Positions 35,131 to 47,357 of a stretch of 64,000 nucleotides of DNA are shown here, in pieces; the stretch's first letter is position 1, and each line of letters opens with the position of its first letter. This DNA is from Bathymodiolus brooksi (taxonomy: Eukaryota; Mollusca; Bivalvia; Mytilida; Modiolidae): positions 25,529,804-25,593,803 of the forward strand of contig OY804579.1 in assembly GCA_963680875.1 (NCBI GenBank). Reading direction: 5' to 3'. The position numbers and the translations under genes were made by a program. The notes below the pieces were generated by a model. That model saw only the letters and a program-made list of their open reading frames with translations, ran no database searches and was not told the DNA's origin.

Positions 35131-36774
35131 AGCTCACCTGGCCTTTAGGCCAGGTGAGCTATTGTCATCACTTTTCGTCCGTCGTCCGACCGTCAACATT
35201 TCACATTTTAATCTTCTCCTCAGAAACCACTGGGCCAATTGCAACCAAACTTTGGTGGAATGGCCCCCTTCCAAAATTGTGTCCGGTGATCCCGACTTCC
35301 AACCAAGATGGGGATGAAATTTTAATTGTCCATTGCTGCTTTAGTGTAAGTCAAAATGAGCTCAAATTTTAACTGCAGCTACATGGCAAGGAGTAGTTTA
35401 ACATATATTTCGGGTTTTTCTGTGAAATTTTTCTTTCAGCCGATATATGATTAGGCAAATTAGGCATATTTTGATAAACGTTCACATTTAAATCTTCTCC
35501 TCTGAAACCGCTGAATCAAATTAAACCAAACCTGGCAGGGATGGTCCCTGGGTGGGTCCCTTTAAAGATTGTGTCCGTCAGCGCCGTCCTGTATCCATGA
35601 TGGCCACCATTACTAAAAATAGAAATTTCTTCAAATGGCCAAAACTGCTCTATTTTAATCCAGAATGTGCCCAAATTTGAACTGTATAAGCATAATGAGC
35701 TTTTTAACATATATTACAGGATTTTTTATGAACTTTGAACTTTTGCCGATTATGCAAATTAGAAAAAAAGGGGGGATGAAATTTTTAAAAAATCTTCTCC
35801 TCTGAAACTACTGAGCCAATCTCAACCAAACTTTGCTGAAATGATTTTTGGGTGGTCCTCTTCCAAAATTGTGTCCAGCATTTCAGAACTCCGACCAAGA
35901 TGGCCACCACAGCCGAACTTAATTTAACATAGGACCCTATGGGAAATTCCCATAAAAATCTTCTTGTCTGAAACCATTTGCTCAATAAGAACAAAATTTT
36001 GATGAAATATTCATTGGATGGTTCTCTTCCAAAAATATGTCAGCCCTTCGACCAAGATGGCCCCCACAGCCGAACTTAGCTTAACATAGGACCCTATGGG
36101 AAATTCACATAAAAATCTTCTCCTCAGAAACCACTGGGCCAATTATCCTTGGATGGCCCCCTTCCAAAATTGTGTCCGTTGATCCCGACTTCCAACCAAG
36201 ATGGCCACCAAGCTAGAAATAGAAAAAAAGGGGGATAAAATTTTAAAAGACTCTTCTCCTCTGAAACTACTGAGCCAATCTCAACCAAACTTTGCTGAGA
36301 TGATCCTTGGGTGGTCCCCTTCCAAATTTTGTCTGACATTTCATACCTCCGACCAAGATGGCTGCCACAGCCGAACTTAATTTAACATAGGACCCTATGG
36401 GAAATTCCCATAAAAATCTTCTTGTTTGAAACCATTTGCTCAATAAGAACTAAATGTTGATGAAATAGTCATTGGATGGTTCTCTTCCAAAAATATGTCA
36501 GGCGGTTCGGCCCTTCGACCAAGATGGCTCCCACAGCCGAACTTAGTTTAACATAGGACCCTATGGGAAATTCACATAACAATTTTCTTGTCTGGAACCA
36601 GTTGCTCAATTGGAACCAAACTTTGATAAAATAGTCATTGGATGGTCCTCTTCCTAAATTGTGTCCGGCAGTCGCGCTCTCCCACCAAGATGGCCACCAC
36701 AGTGCAGTTGCGTTGTTATTGAAAGCAGCTTTGATCCAGGTGAGCGATTACAGGCTCCTGGGAGCCTCTGGTTA
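35131..36774 (+). repeat. AGCTCACC repeat nested in the Mutator-like element
   Basis: The best-preserved copy in the window. It opens with a perfect 13-bp-stem hairpin at 35131-35160 (AGCTCACCTGGCC, loop TTTA, complement) and ends CAGGTGAGCGATTACAGGCTCCTGGGAGCCTCTGGTT, again with a hairpin (AGGCTC/GAGCCT). The body repeats blocks such as TTAACATAGGACCCTATGGGA at about 35925, 36083, 36384 and 36551. No coding potential. Confidence 0.85.
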
Positions 36775-36957
36775 TTTCATTAAATGACAATTTATGAATT
36801 TTTTATCTAATTTTCTGTTTGTAGTTTATTTTTATTCCAATAAAATCTGATGCATTGAAAAACTAGTTTTACAATACACGATTAAGCCCATAGATTTCAC
36901 TGGTATGAGTACTTCTCAGAGTACAACTTTCACTTCCCAACACTAATTATTTTCAAA

Positions 36958-37225
36958 ATGGATGACGATGGTAGTGCGCTCCGTGTTGGAGCAAAGTATA
37001 AATCTTTTACAGATTTAGAGTGCCCTAAAAAAAAATCCAGCAGGATAACTACGTCCAACTTCATAAGTGTATCTCAAGGAAGCTTGGTACGGGGTCCAAA
37101 TATAAAAACATGGAAGTTGCAGAAAGTGCAGCGGGTCTTTTAATTTATAAGAAGTTGGATTATTCCTGTATTCATGTAGGGAAAACTTGTAGTTCCATTT
37201 CCAGCGGTCAACGCCCAAACACAAG
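36958..37225 (+). pseudogene. Mutator-like transposase N-terminal fragment
   Basis: The ATG ORF begins MDDDGSALRVGAKYKSFTDL, then the frame is lost near 37080-37110. A second frame continues with MEVAESAAGLLIYKKLDYSC and IHVGKTCSS before a possible donor AG|GTAAAA at 37226. The pattern 'VGxxYxSFxDL ... YxCIHxGK' is, from memory, the FAR1/FLYWCH-like zinc-binding start of animal MULE-type transposases. The Cys and His (C-IH-G-C) fit such a site. It lies inside the 34933-38255 element between the nested repeat and the right inverted end. Catalytic parts are absent. Confidence 0.5.
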
Positions 37226-37702
37226 GTAAAATCACATATGATATGCCTTAAATAAGCAAATGATCATCACTTTGATTGCAGTTCTTCATATTAAATTAGC
37301 AGCAATGTCTTCAATCGTGTTCTGTATAGCAGCAAATACATGTTTCTATAATTTTTTAAGTCATTACAATACTATCGTAAGTCATATGATAAAACGCACA
37401 AGTTTGCACTTTTTGTATGTATTGTATGTATGTATGTATAAGATGTATTGGATTACATTTTGCACCGAAAAAAACCTACTGGTGTTGCCGAAATTGCTTA
37501 AAATGACTATAAACATTATTAATTTAATACATGTATTTACCTATTGTCTTACTTGAAATTTTAAATTGTATATGATAATTCTTAAATTAAAGATATCTGT
37601 TAATTTTTTTTCTTTAAACTTTATAGTATCACAGTAATGAATGTCTAAAAACAATATATTTAAGAAAGCAAAAATCTGTCGTATTCGTAGCCTCTAGATG
37701 CT

Positions 37703-38145
37703 CATTCTCTATCCAGAGTTGTTGTTCCTGCTACGCTACACAACATCTCTGTCAACACTCATTTTGCAAGATTTTTGTAAAATTTAGAAACAGTAAAAAA
37801 AATGTACTTAAAATTGTTTTAATTATTGTAAATATCAATAAAGTTGAAAATAAATCACTCATTTTCAAATCAATTCTCTTTTAAAAATGATTTTCACCAC
37901 CACTTCTTGGAGAACTATTTTGCGGAGGTAAAAATTAAAAAGTTAAAAACGATCACAAATCATTTTTAAGAGAGAATTGATTTGAAATGAGTGATTTATT
38001 TTCATCTTTTTTGATATTTACAATAATTAAAACTATTTTAAGTACATTTTTTTAATGTTTCTAAATTTTACAAAAATCTTGTAAAATGGCCATTGACAGA
38101 GATGGAGTGTAGCGTAGCAGGAATGACAACTCTGGATAGAGAATG
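37703..38145. mobile_element. 443-bp foldback element with 9-bp target duplication
   Basis: The ends CATTCTCTATCCAGAG and CTCTGGATAGAGAATG are perfect complements. Near-palindromic arms of about 190-200 bp surround a short spacer with GATTTTCACCACCAC. It is flanked by CTAGATGCT at 37694-37702 and 38146-38154. The left inverted end of the host transposon preserves the uninterrupted site (AGCATCTAG at 35069-35077 on the other strand), so the duplication is proven within the window. Long arms and 9-bp duplication fit a Mutator-type MITE. Confidence 0.92.
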
Positions 38146-38264
38146 CTAGATGCTAGCAATACGTGATTAATTTCCCGTTGATCATTTAATCACAACTTCC
38201 GCCGTCGTACTTATAGAACCCAGGCTACGTTTCCGTCATATTCGTAGCCTGTGCCATGAAAGAT

Positions 38265-39274
38265 CGTTTTGTTAACAGTTTCGTAATTTTTGAATACATG
38301 ATTGTGTATTGCCGTATTATGTATACATGTACATGATGTAATCAAATGCATGTTTCTTATTTCTCTGGAAGTTTCCTGACAATTATTGACTTTATACTTG
38401 GTAAAATTCAGATAACACCTCTTCAGAGATTTTTTTATTTATCAAAAAAAATCATCAATACTTACACACGTGTTAAAAATATGTACACAAAACGTACAAA
38501 TAATGATCAAAATATTGTAAATGACCAACAACAATAGTTTGCATCCACTTTAGTCAAACTTACCTGACAGAGTTGCCTATCTTACTTAATCTCTTACTCC
38601 CCTTAAGTCGAATTTCGGATAACTCGAAATTTTGCAATGGTCCCGTGAACTTCGAGATAACCAGATTCATCTGTAATTTTTAAAGGAAATCATTTTAATA
38701 TTCGCGAAAAACCCTGAAAGGAGTAATGCTAAGGAAACTGAGATGTCAAATAATCCCTTCTTGGCTATTACATTGAATTTGATACATAATTAAAATTGTT
38801 GCTTGGTTAATTAAAGAATTGAAATATTTGTATTAATTGTTTGTCCAACATGTCTTTGTTTAAACAGCATAATCACATGATTTCCATTTATGAATTAGGA
38901 TTTTACTCATAACTTGTTATAATTTTTTATTTGATTTGAAAACAAACAAAATAAAGAGGGATATTTTCATAAATCATTTATGCTTTTTGTTATTCTGTGC
39001 AATGAATGTAAGTTTATTTCAGATTGACTTACCATATTAATACTGATTATGTTTGTCAAGGAGTTTATTTCTATAGTGTATTTGTTTAGAGTGCTGTGTC
39101 AATTTCATTGTCAGCACAACCCATGTCTAGGGATAAGAAATGGGCATACTAAAAAAAGGATTTATTGGTTATCAAGCAGTATTTTAGTTATATTCATCAG
39201 TAGAACTAGTTTACATACATCATGGTAAAAAGGTGGACAAATTATGGTGGAGATAATGTTTAGGTCAAGCCATT
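38265..39274. other. No recognisable feature
   Basis: AT-rich spacer between the Mutator-like element and the minisatellite. The ORF at 38346-38537 has no motif. Confidence 0.5.
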
Positions 39275-42200
39275 TTGTCTTCTAACAGACCTCAATCAAC
39301 TACTAAATTGTCTTCTAACAGGCCTCCATAAACTACTAAATTGTCTTCTAACAGGCATCAATCAACTAGTAAATTGTCTTCTAACAGGCCTCCATAAACT
39401 ACTAACTTGTCTTCTAACAGGCATTAATCAACTACTAACTTGTCTTCTAACAGACATCAATCAACTAGTAAATTGTCTTCTAACAGACATCAATCAACTA
39501 GTAAATTGTCTTCTAACAGACATCAATCAACTACTAAATTGTCTTCTAACAGGGCTCAATCAACTACTAACTTGTCTTCTAACAGGCATCAATCAACTAC
39601 TAACTTGTCTTCTAACAGACATCAATCAACTAGTAAATTGTCTTCTAACAGGTATCAATCAACTACTAAATTGTCTTCTAACAGACATCAATCAAGTACT
39701 AAATTGTCTTCTAACAGACCTCAATCAAGTACTAAATTGTCTTCTAACAGACATCAATCAACTACTAAATTGTCTTCTAACAGACATCAATCAACTACTA
39801 AATTGTCTTCTAACAGACCTCAATCAACTACTAAATTGTCTCCTAACAGGCCTCAATCAACTAGTAAATTGTCTTCTAACAGGCATCAATCAACTAGTAA
39901 ATTGTCTTCTAACAGGGCTCAATCAAGTACTAACTTGTCTTCTAACAGGGCTCAATCAACTACTAAATTGTCTTCTAACAGGCCTCAATCATCTAGTAAA
40001 TTGTCTTCTAACAGGGCTCAATCATCTACTAAATTGTCTTCTAACAGACCTCAATCAACTACTAAATTGTCTTCTAACAGACCTCAATCAACTGAACTAG
40101 TAAATTGTCTTCTAACAGGGCTCAATCAACTACTAACTTGTCTTCTAACAGACATCAATCAATTAGTAAATTGTCTTCTAACAGACCTCAATCAACTACT
40201 AAATTGTCTTCTAACAGACCTCAATCAACTACTAACTTGTCTTCTAACAGGGCTCAATCAACTACTAACTTGTCTTCTAACAGACATCAATCAATTAGTA
40301 AATTGTCTTCTAACAGACCTCAATCAACTACTAAATTGTCTTCTAACAGACCTCAATCAACTAGTAAATTGTCTTCTAACAGGCCTCAATCAACTACTAA
40401 ATTGTCTTCTAACAGGCATCAATCAACTAGTAAATTGTCTTCTAACAGGGCTCAATCAAGTACTAACTTGTCTTCTAACAGGGCTCAATCAACTACTAAA
40501 TTGTCTTCTAACAGACCTCAATCAACTAGTAAATTGTCTTCTAACAGACCTCAATCAACTAGTAAATTGTCTTCTAACAGGGCTCAATCAACTACTAACT
40601 TGTCTTCTAACAGACATCAATCAATTAGTAAATTGTCTTCTAACAGACCTCAATCAACTACTAAATTGTCTTCTAACAGACCTCAATCAACTAGTAAATT
40701 GTCTTCTAACAGGCCTCAATCAACTACTAAATTGTCTTCTAACAGACCCCAATCAACTAGTAAATTGTCTTCTAACAGGGCTCAATCAACTACTAACTTG
40801 TCTTCTAACAGACCTCAATCAACTAGTAAATTGTCTTCTAACAGACCTCAATCAACTAGTAAATTGTCTTCTAACAGGCCTCAATCAACTACTAAATTGT
40901 CTTCTAACAGACCTCAATCAACTACTAAATTGTCTTCTAACAGGCCTCAATCAACTAGTAAATTGTCTTCTAACAGACCTCAATCAACTAGTAAATTGTC
41001 TTCTAACAGACCTCAATCAACTACTAAATTGTCTTCTAACAGGGCTCAATAAACTACTAAATTGTCTTCTAACAGGGCTCAATAAACTACTAAATTGTCT
41101 TCTAACAGGCCTCAATCAACTAGTAAATTGTCTTCTAACAGACCTCAATCAACTAGTAAATTGTCTTCTAACAGGGCTCAATAAACTACTAAATTGTCTT
41201 CTAACAGGCCTCAATCAATTAGTAAATTGTCTTCTAACAGACCTCAATCAACTAGTAAATTGTCTTCTAACAGGCCTCAATCAACTACTAAATTGTCTTC
41301 TAACAGGCATCAATCAACTACTAACTTGTCTTCTAACAGACCTCAATCAACTACTAAATTGTCTTCTAACAGGCCTCAATCAACTACTAAATTGTCTTCT
41401 AACAGACCTCAATCAACTACTAAATTGTCTTCTAACAGACCTCAATCAACTGAACTAGTAAATTGTCTTCTAACAGGGCTCAATCAACTACTAACTTGTC
41501 TTCTAACAGACATCAATCAATTAGTAAATTGTCTTCTAACAGGGCTCAATCAACTACTAAATTGTCTTCTAACAGGGCTCAATCAACTACTAACTTGTCT
41601 TCTAACAGACATCAATCAATTAGTAAATTGTCTTCTAACAGACCTCAATCAACTACTAAATTGTCTTCTAACAGACCTCAATCAACTAGTAAATTGTCTT
41701 CTAACAGACCTCAATCAACTAGTAAATTGTCTTCTAACAGGCCTCAATCAACTACTAAATTGTCTTCTAACAGACCCCAATCAACTAGTAAATTGTTTTC
41801 TAACAGGCATCAATCAACTACTAACTTGTCTTCTAACAGACCTCAATCAACTACTAAATTGTTTTCTAACAGGGCTCAATCAACTACTAAATTGTCTTCT
41901 AACAGACCTCAATCAACTAGTAAATTGTCTTCTAACAGACCTCAATCAACTAGTAAATTGTCTTCTAACAGGCCTCAATCAACTACTAACTTGTCTTCTA
42001 ACAGGCCTCCATAAACTACTAAATTGTCTTCTAACAGACCTCAATCAACTAGTAAATTGTCTTCTAACAGGGCTCAATCAACTACTAAATTGTCTTCTAA
42101 CAGGCCTCAATCAACTAGTAAATTGTCTTCTAACAGGCCTCAATCAACTACTAACTTGTCTTCTAACAGGCCTCCATAAACTACTAAATTGTCTTCTAAC

Positions 42201-45200
42201 AGGCCTCAATCAACTAGTAAATTGTCTTCTAACAGGCCTCAATCAACTACTAACTTGTCTTCTAACAGGCCTCCATAAACTACTAACTTGTCTTCTAACA
42301 GACCTCAATCAACTAGTAAATTGTCTTCTAACAGGGCTCAATCAACTAGTAAATTGTCTTCTAACAGGCCTCAATCAACTACTAACTTGTCTTCTAACAG
42401 GCCTCAATCAACTAGTAAATTGTCTTCTAACAGGCCTCAATCAACTACTAACTTGTCTTCTAACAGGCCTCCATAAACTACTAACTTGTCTTCTAACAGA
42501 CCTCAATCAACTAGTAAATTGTCTTCTAACAGGGCTCAATCAACTAGTAAATTGTCTTCTAACAGGCCTCAATCAACTACTAACTTGTCTTCTAACAGGC
42601 CTCCATAAACTACTAAATTGTCTTCTAACAGACCTCAATCAACTAGTAAATTGTCTTCTAACAGGGCTGAATCAACTACTAACTTGTCTTCTAACAGACC
42701 TCAATCAACTAGTAAATTGTCTTCTAACAGGGCTCAATCAACTACTAAATTGTCTTCTAACAGGCATCAATCAACTACTAAATTGTCTTCTAACAGACCT
42801 CAATCAACTACTAACTTGTCTTCTAACAGGGCTCAATCAACTACTAACTTGTCTTCTAACAGACCTCAATCAACTACTAAATTGTCTTCTAACAGGGCTC
42901 AATCAACTACTAACTTGTCTTCTAACAGACCTCAATCAACTACTAAATTGTCTTCTAACAGACATCAATCAACTAGTAAATTGTCTTCTAACAGGCATCA
43001 ATCAACTAGTAAATTGTCTTCTAACAGGCATCAATCAACTAGTAAATTGTCTTCTAACAGGGCTCAATCAAGTACTAAATTGTCTTCTAACAGACCTCAA
43101 TCAACTACTAACTTGTCTTCTAACAGGGCTCAATCAACTACTAAATTGTCTTCTAACAGGCCTCAATCAATTAGTAAATTGTCTTCTAACAGGGCTCAAT
43201 CAACTACTAAATTGTCTTCTAACAGGCATCAATCAACTACTAACTTGTCTTCTAACAGGCCTCAATCAACTAGTAAATTGTCTTCTAACAGACATCAATC
43301 AACTAGTAAATTGTCTTCTAACAGGCCTCAATCAACTACTAAATTGTCTTCTAACAGACCTCAATCAACTACTAAATTGTCTTCTAACAGGGCTCAATCA
43401 ACTAGTAAATTGTCTTCTAACAGGCCTCAATCAACTAGTAAATTGTCTTCTAACAGACCTCAATCAACTACTAAATTGTCTTCTAACAGGGCTCAATCAA
43501 CTACTAAATTGTCTTCTAACAGACCTCAATCAACTACTAACTTGTCTTCTAACAGACCTCAATAAACTACTAAATTGTCTTCTAACAGACCTCAATCAAC
43601 TACTAACTTGTCTTCTAACAGACCTCAATAAACTACTAAATTGTCTTCTAACAGGGCTCAATCAACTACTAAATTGTCTTCTAACAGGCATCAATCAACT
43701 ACTAACTTGTCTTCTAACAGACCTCAATCAACTAGTAAATTGTCTTCTAACAGGCCTCAATCAACTACTAAATTTCCTTCTAACAGACCTCAATCAACTA
43801 CTAACTTGTCTTCTAACAGGCCTCAATCAACTAGTAAATTGTCTTCTAACAGACCTCAATCAACTAGTAAATTGTCTTCTAACAGGGCTCAATCAACTAC
43901 TAAATTGTCTTCTAACAGGCATCAATCAACTACTAAATTGTCTTCTAACAGACCTCAATCAACTAGTAAATTGTCTTCTAACAGACCTCAATCAACTAGT
44001 AAATTGTCTTCTAACAGGCCTCAATCAACTAGTAAATTGTCTTCTAACAGGCCTTCATAAACTACTAACTTGTCTTCTAACAGACCTCAATCAACTAGTA
44101 AATTGTCTTCTAACAGGGCCCAATCAACTACTAAATTGTCTTCTAACAGGGCTCAATCAACTACTAAATTGTCTTCTAACAGGCCTCAATCAACTACTAA
44201 CTTGTCTTCTAACAGGCCTCCATAAACTACTAAATTGTCTTCTAACAGGCCTCAATCAACTAGTAAATTGTCTTCTAAGAGGCCTCAATCAACTACTAAC
44301 TTGTCTTCTAACAGGCCTCCATAAACTACTAACTTGTCTTCTAACAGACCTCAATCAACTAGTAAATTGTCTTCTAACAGGGCTCAATCAACTACTAAAT
44401 TGTCTTCTAACAGGCATCAATCAACTAGTAAATTGTCTTCTAACAGGCCTCAATCAACTACTAACTTGTCTTCTAACAGGCCTCCATAAACTACTAAATT
44501 GTCTTCTAACAGACCTCAATCAACTAGTAAATTGTCTTCTAACAGGGCTGAATCAACTACTAAATTGTCTTCTAACAGGCCTCAATCAACTACTAAATTG
44601 TCTTCTAACAGACCTCAATCAACTAGTAAATTGTCTTCTAACAGGGCTCAATCATCTACTAAAGTGTCTTCTAACAGACCTCAATCAACTAGTAAATTGT
44701 CTTCTAACAGGCCTCAATCAACTACTAAATTGTCTTCTAACAGACCTCAATCAACTACTAACTTGTCTTCTAAAAGGCCTCCATAAACTACTAAATTGTC
44801 TTCTAACAGACCTCAATCAACTAGTAAATTGTCTTCTAACAGGCCTCAATCAACTACTAAATTGTCTTCTAACAGGCCTCAATCAACTACTAACTTGTCT
44901 TCTAAAAGGCCTCCATAAACTACTAAATTGTCTTCTAACAGACCTCAATCAACTAGTAAATTGTCTTCTAACAGGCATCAATCAACTAGTAAATTGTCTT
45001 CTAACAGGGCTCAATCAAGTACTAACTTGTCTTCTAACAGGGCTCAATCAACTACTAAATTGTCTTCTAACAGACCTCAATCAACTAGTAAATTGTCTTC
45101 TAACAGGCATCAATCAACTAGTAAATTGTCTTCTAACAGGGCTCAATCAAGTACTAACTTGTCTTCTAACAGGGCTCAATCAACTAGTAAATTGTCTTCT

Positions 45201-46247
45201 AACAGGCATCAATCAACTACTAACTTGTCTTCTAAAAGGCCTCCATAAACTACTAAATTGTCTTCTAACAGACCTCAATCAACTAGTAAATTGTCTTCTA
45301 ACAGGGCTCCATAAACTACTAAATTGTCTTCTAACAGACCACAATCAACTACTAAATTGTCTTCTAACAGGCATCAATCAACTACTAACTTGTCTTCTAA
45401 CAGGCCTCAATCAACTACTAAATTGTCTTCCAACAGGCATCAATCAACTACTAAGTTGTCTTCTAACAGGCATCAATCAACTAGTAAATTGTCTTCTAAC
45501 AGGGCTCAATCAACTACTAAATTGTCTTCTAACAGGCATCAATCAACTAGTAAATTGTCTTCTAACAGGGCTCAATCAACTACTAACTTGTCTTCTAACA
45601 GGCCTCCATAAACTACTAAATTGTCTTCTAACAGGCCTCAATCAACTACTAAATTGTCTTCTAACAGGCCTCCATAAACTACTAAATTGTCTTCTAACAG
45701 ACCTCAATCAACTAGTAAATTGTCTTCTAACAGGCATCAATCAACTACTAAATTGTCTTCTAACAGGCCTCAATCAACTAGTAAATTGTCTTCTAACAGA
45801 CATCAATCAACTACTAAATTGTCTTCTAACAGGGCTCAATCAACTACTAAATTGTCTTCTAACAGGCATCAATCAACTACTAAATTGTCTTCTAACAGGC
45901 CTCAATCAACTAGTAAATTGTCTTCTAACAGGCCTCAATCAACTACTAACTTGTCTTCTAACAGGCCTCAATCAACTAGTAAATTGTCTTCTAACAGGCC
46001 TCAATCAACTACTAAATTGTCTTCTAACAGGTATCAATCAACTACTAAATTGTCTTCTAACAGGCCTCAATCAATTAGTAAATTGTCTTCTAACAGGCCT
46101 CAATCAACTACTAAATTGTCTTCTAACAGACCTCAATCAACTACTAAATTGTCTTCTAACAGACCTCAATCAACTACTAACTTGTCTTCTAACAGGCCTC
46201 AATCAACTACTAAATTGTCTTCTAACAGGTATCAATCAACTACTAAC
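39275..46247 (+). repeat. 33-bp minisatellite, about 211 copies
   Basis: Units of 33 bp contain TTGTCTTCTAACAG, then RSCYYCAATCAACTA and STAAA/STAAC. Because 33 is a multiple of three, two plus-strand frames stay open for long stretches: one gives the hydrophilic 11-mer SSNRPQSTSKL, the other the leucine-rich LLTGLNQLVNC (1701 residues at 41194-46299). Stops enter only through CCTCCATAAAC and GCTCAATAAAC variants. A 5-bp insertion (TGAAC) occurs at 40093 and again at 41451, inside matching surroundings, showing a block duplication of 1358 bp. No initiator context, domain or splice-linked exon supports translation. Confidence 0.95.
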
Positions 46248-46457
46248 TAAATTGCTCATTGTTTCTGCAACAATTTCTCTATTATATTTAAGACAGTAAC
46301 ACTCGTTTAGTATTTGTGATGAACAACTAGTGTACACCCTTTCAAAGGAGTGGTTATACCAATGAGGGGGTCCTTTTTCTATACCCTGGAATTCCTTCTG
46401 GGTTGTAAGAATGAGGTTGCAATGGCAGTCGACACCATTACACTTAAACTAATGTCA
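46248..46457. other. Spacer between two 33-bp arrays
   Basis: About 210 bases of non-repetitive sequence with no coding signal. Confidence 0.6.
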
Positions 46458-47357
46458 ATCGTTACAATCCAGAGGGAACTATAATTGAGGGAACTATATT
46501 TCTCATTCGTTGCAATCCAGAGGGAACTCTATTTCTCATTGCTTACAATCCAGAGGGAACTCTATTTCTCATTGGTTACAATCCAGAGGGAACTATATTT
46601 CTCATTGGTTACAATCCAGAGGGAACTATATTTCTCATTCGTTACATTCCAGAGGGAACTATATTTCTCATTCGTTACAATCTTGAGGGAACTATATTTC
46701 TCATTCGTTACAATCTTGAGGGAACTATATTTCTCATTCGTTACAATCCAGAGGGAACTCTATTTCTCATTCGTTACAATCTTGAGGGAACTATATTTCT
46801 CATTCGTTACAATCCAGAGGGAACTCTATTTCTCATTCGTTACAATCCAGAGGGAACTATATTTCTCATTCGTTACAATCCAGAGGGAACTATATTTCTC
46901 TTTCGTTACAATCCAGAGGGAACTATATTTCTCATTCGTTACAATCCAGTTGGAACTATATTTCTCAGTCGTTACAATCCAGAGGGAACTATATTTCTCA
47001 TTCGTTCCAATCCAGTTGGAACTATATTTCTCATTCGTTACAATCCAGAGGGAACTATATTTCTCAGTCGTTACAATCCAGAGGGAACTATATTTCTCAT
47101 TCGTTACAATCCAGAGGGAACTATATTTCTCATTCGTTACAATCCAGAGGGAACTATATTTCTCATTCGTTACAATCCAGAGGGAACTATACTTCTCATT
47201 CGTTACAATCCAGAAGGAACTATATTTCTCATTCGTTACAATCCAGAGGGAACTCTATTTGTCATTCGTTACAATCCAGAGGGAACTCTATTTCTCATTC
47301 GTTACAATCCAGAGGGAACTCTATTTCTCATTCGTTACAGAGAGAACTCTATTTTCT
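46458..47357 (+). repeat. Second 33-bp minisatellite, about 27 copies
   Basis: The unit contains TTACAATCCAGAGGGAACTA and TATTTCTCATTCG. It is unrelated to the preceding array yet has the same 33-bp period. The 299-residue ORF (RELYFSFVTIQ repeats) arises because the period is a multiple of three. Variants include TCTTGAGGG for CCAGAGGG and CCAGTTGG. Confidence 0.95.

Larger units (their letters stand above)
34933..38255. mobile_element. 3.3-kb DNA transposon with long inverted ends, Mutator-like
   Basis: Ends are inverted: GGCACAGGCTACGAATACG at 34933 against the complement of CGTAGCCTGTGCC ending at 38255. They are flanked by ATGAAAGAT at 34924-34932 and 38256-38264, a perfect 9-bp target duplication. 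The left inverted end runs about 175 bp. The right one is its diverged complement, interrupted by another element. GGCTACGAATACGACGG recurs at both edges of each inverted end. Inside lie an AGCTCACC repeat (35131-36774) and a broken transposase N-terminus (36958-37225). Long inverted ends, a 9-bp duplication and that protein scrap suggest a Mutator-type element. Merlin also makes 8-9 bp duplications and is the main alternative. Confidence 0.85.

Noticed and set aside
41194..46299. 1701-residue ORF as a leucine-rich-repeat gene
   Set aside because: It is produced by a 33-bp minisatellite; another frame is equally open, and there is no signal peptide, splice context or unique coding sequence at either end.
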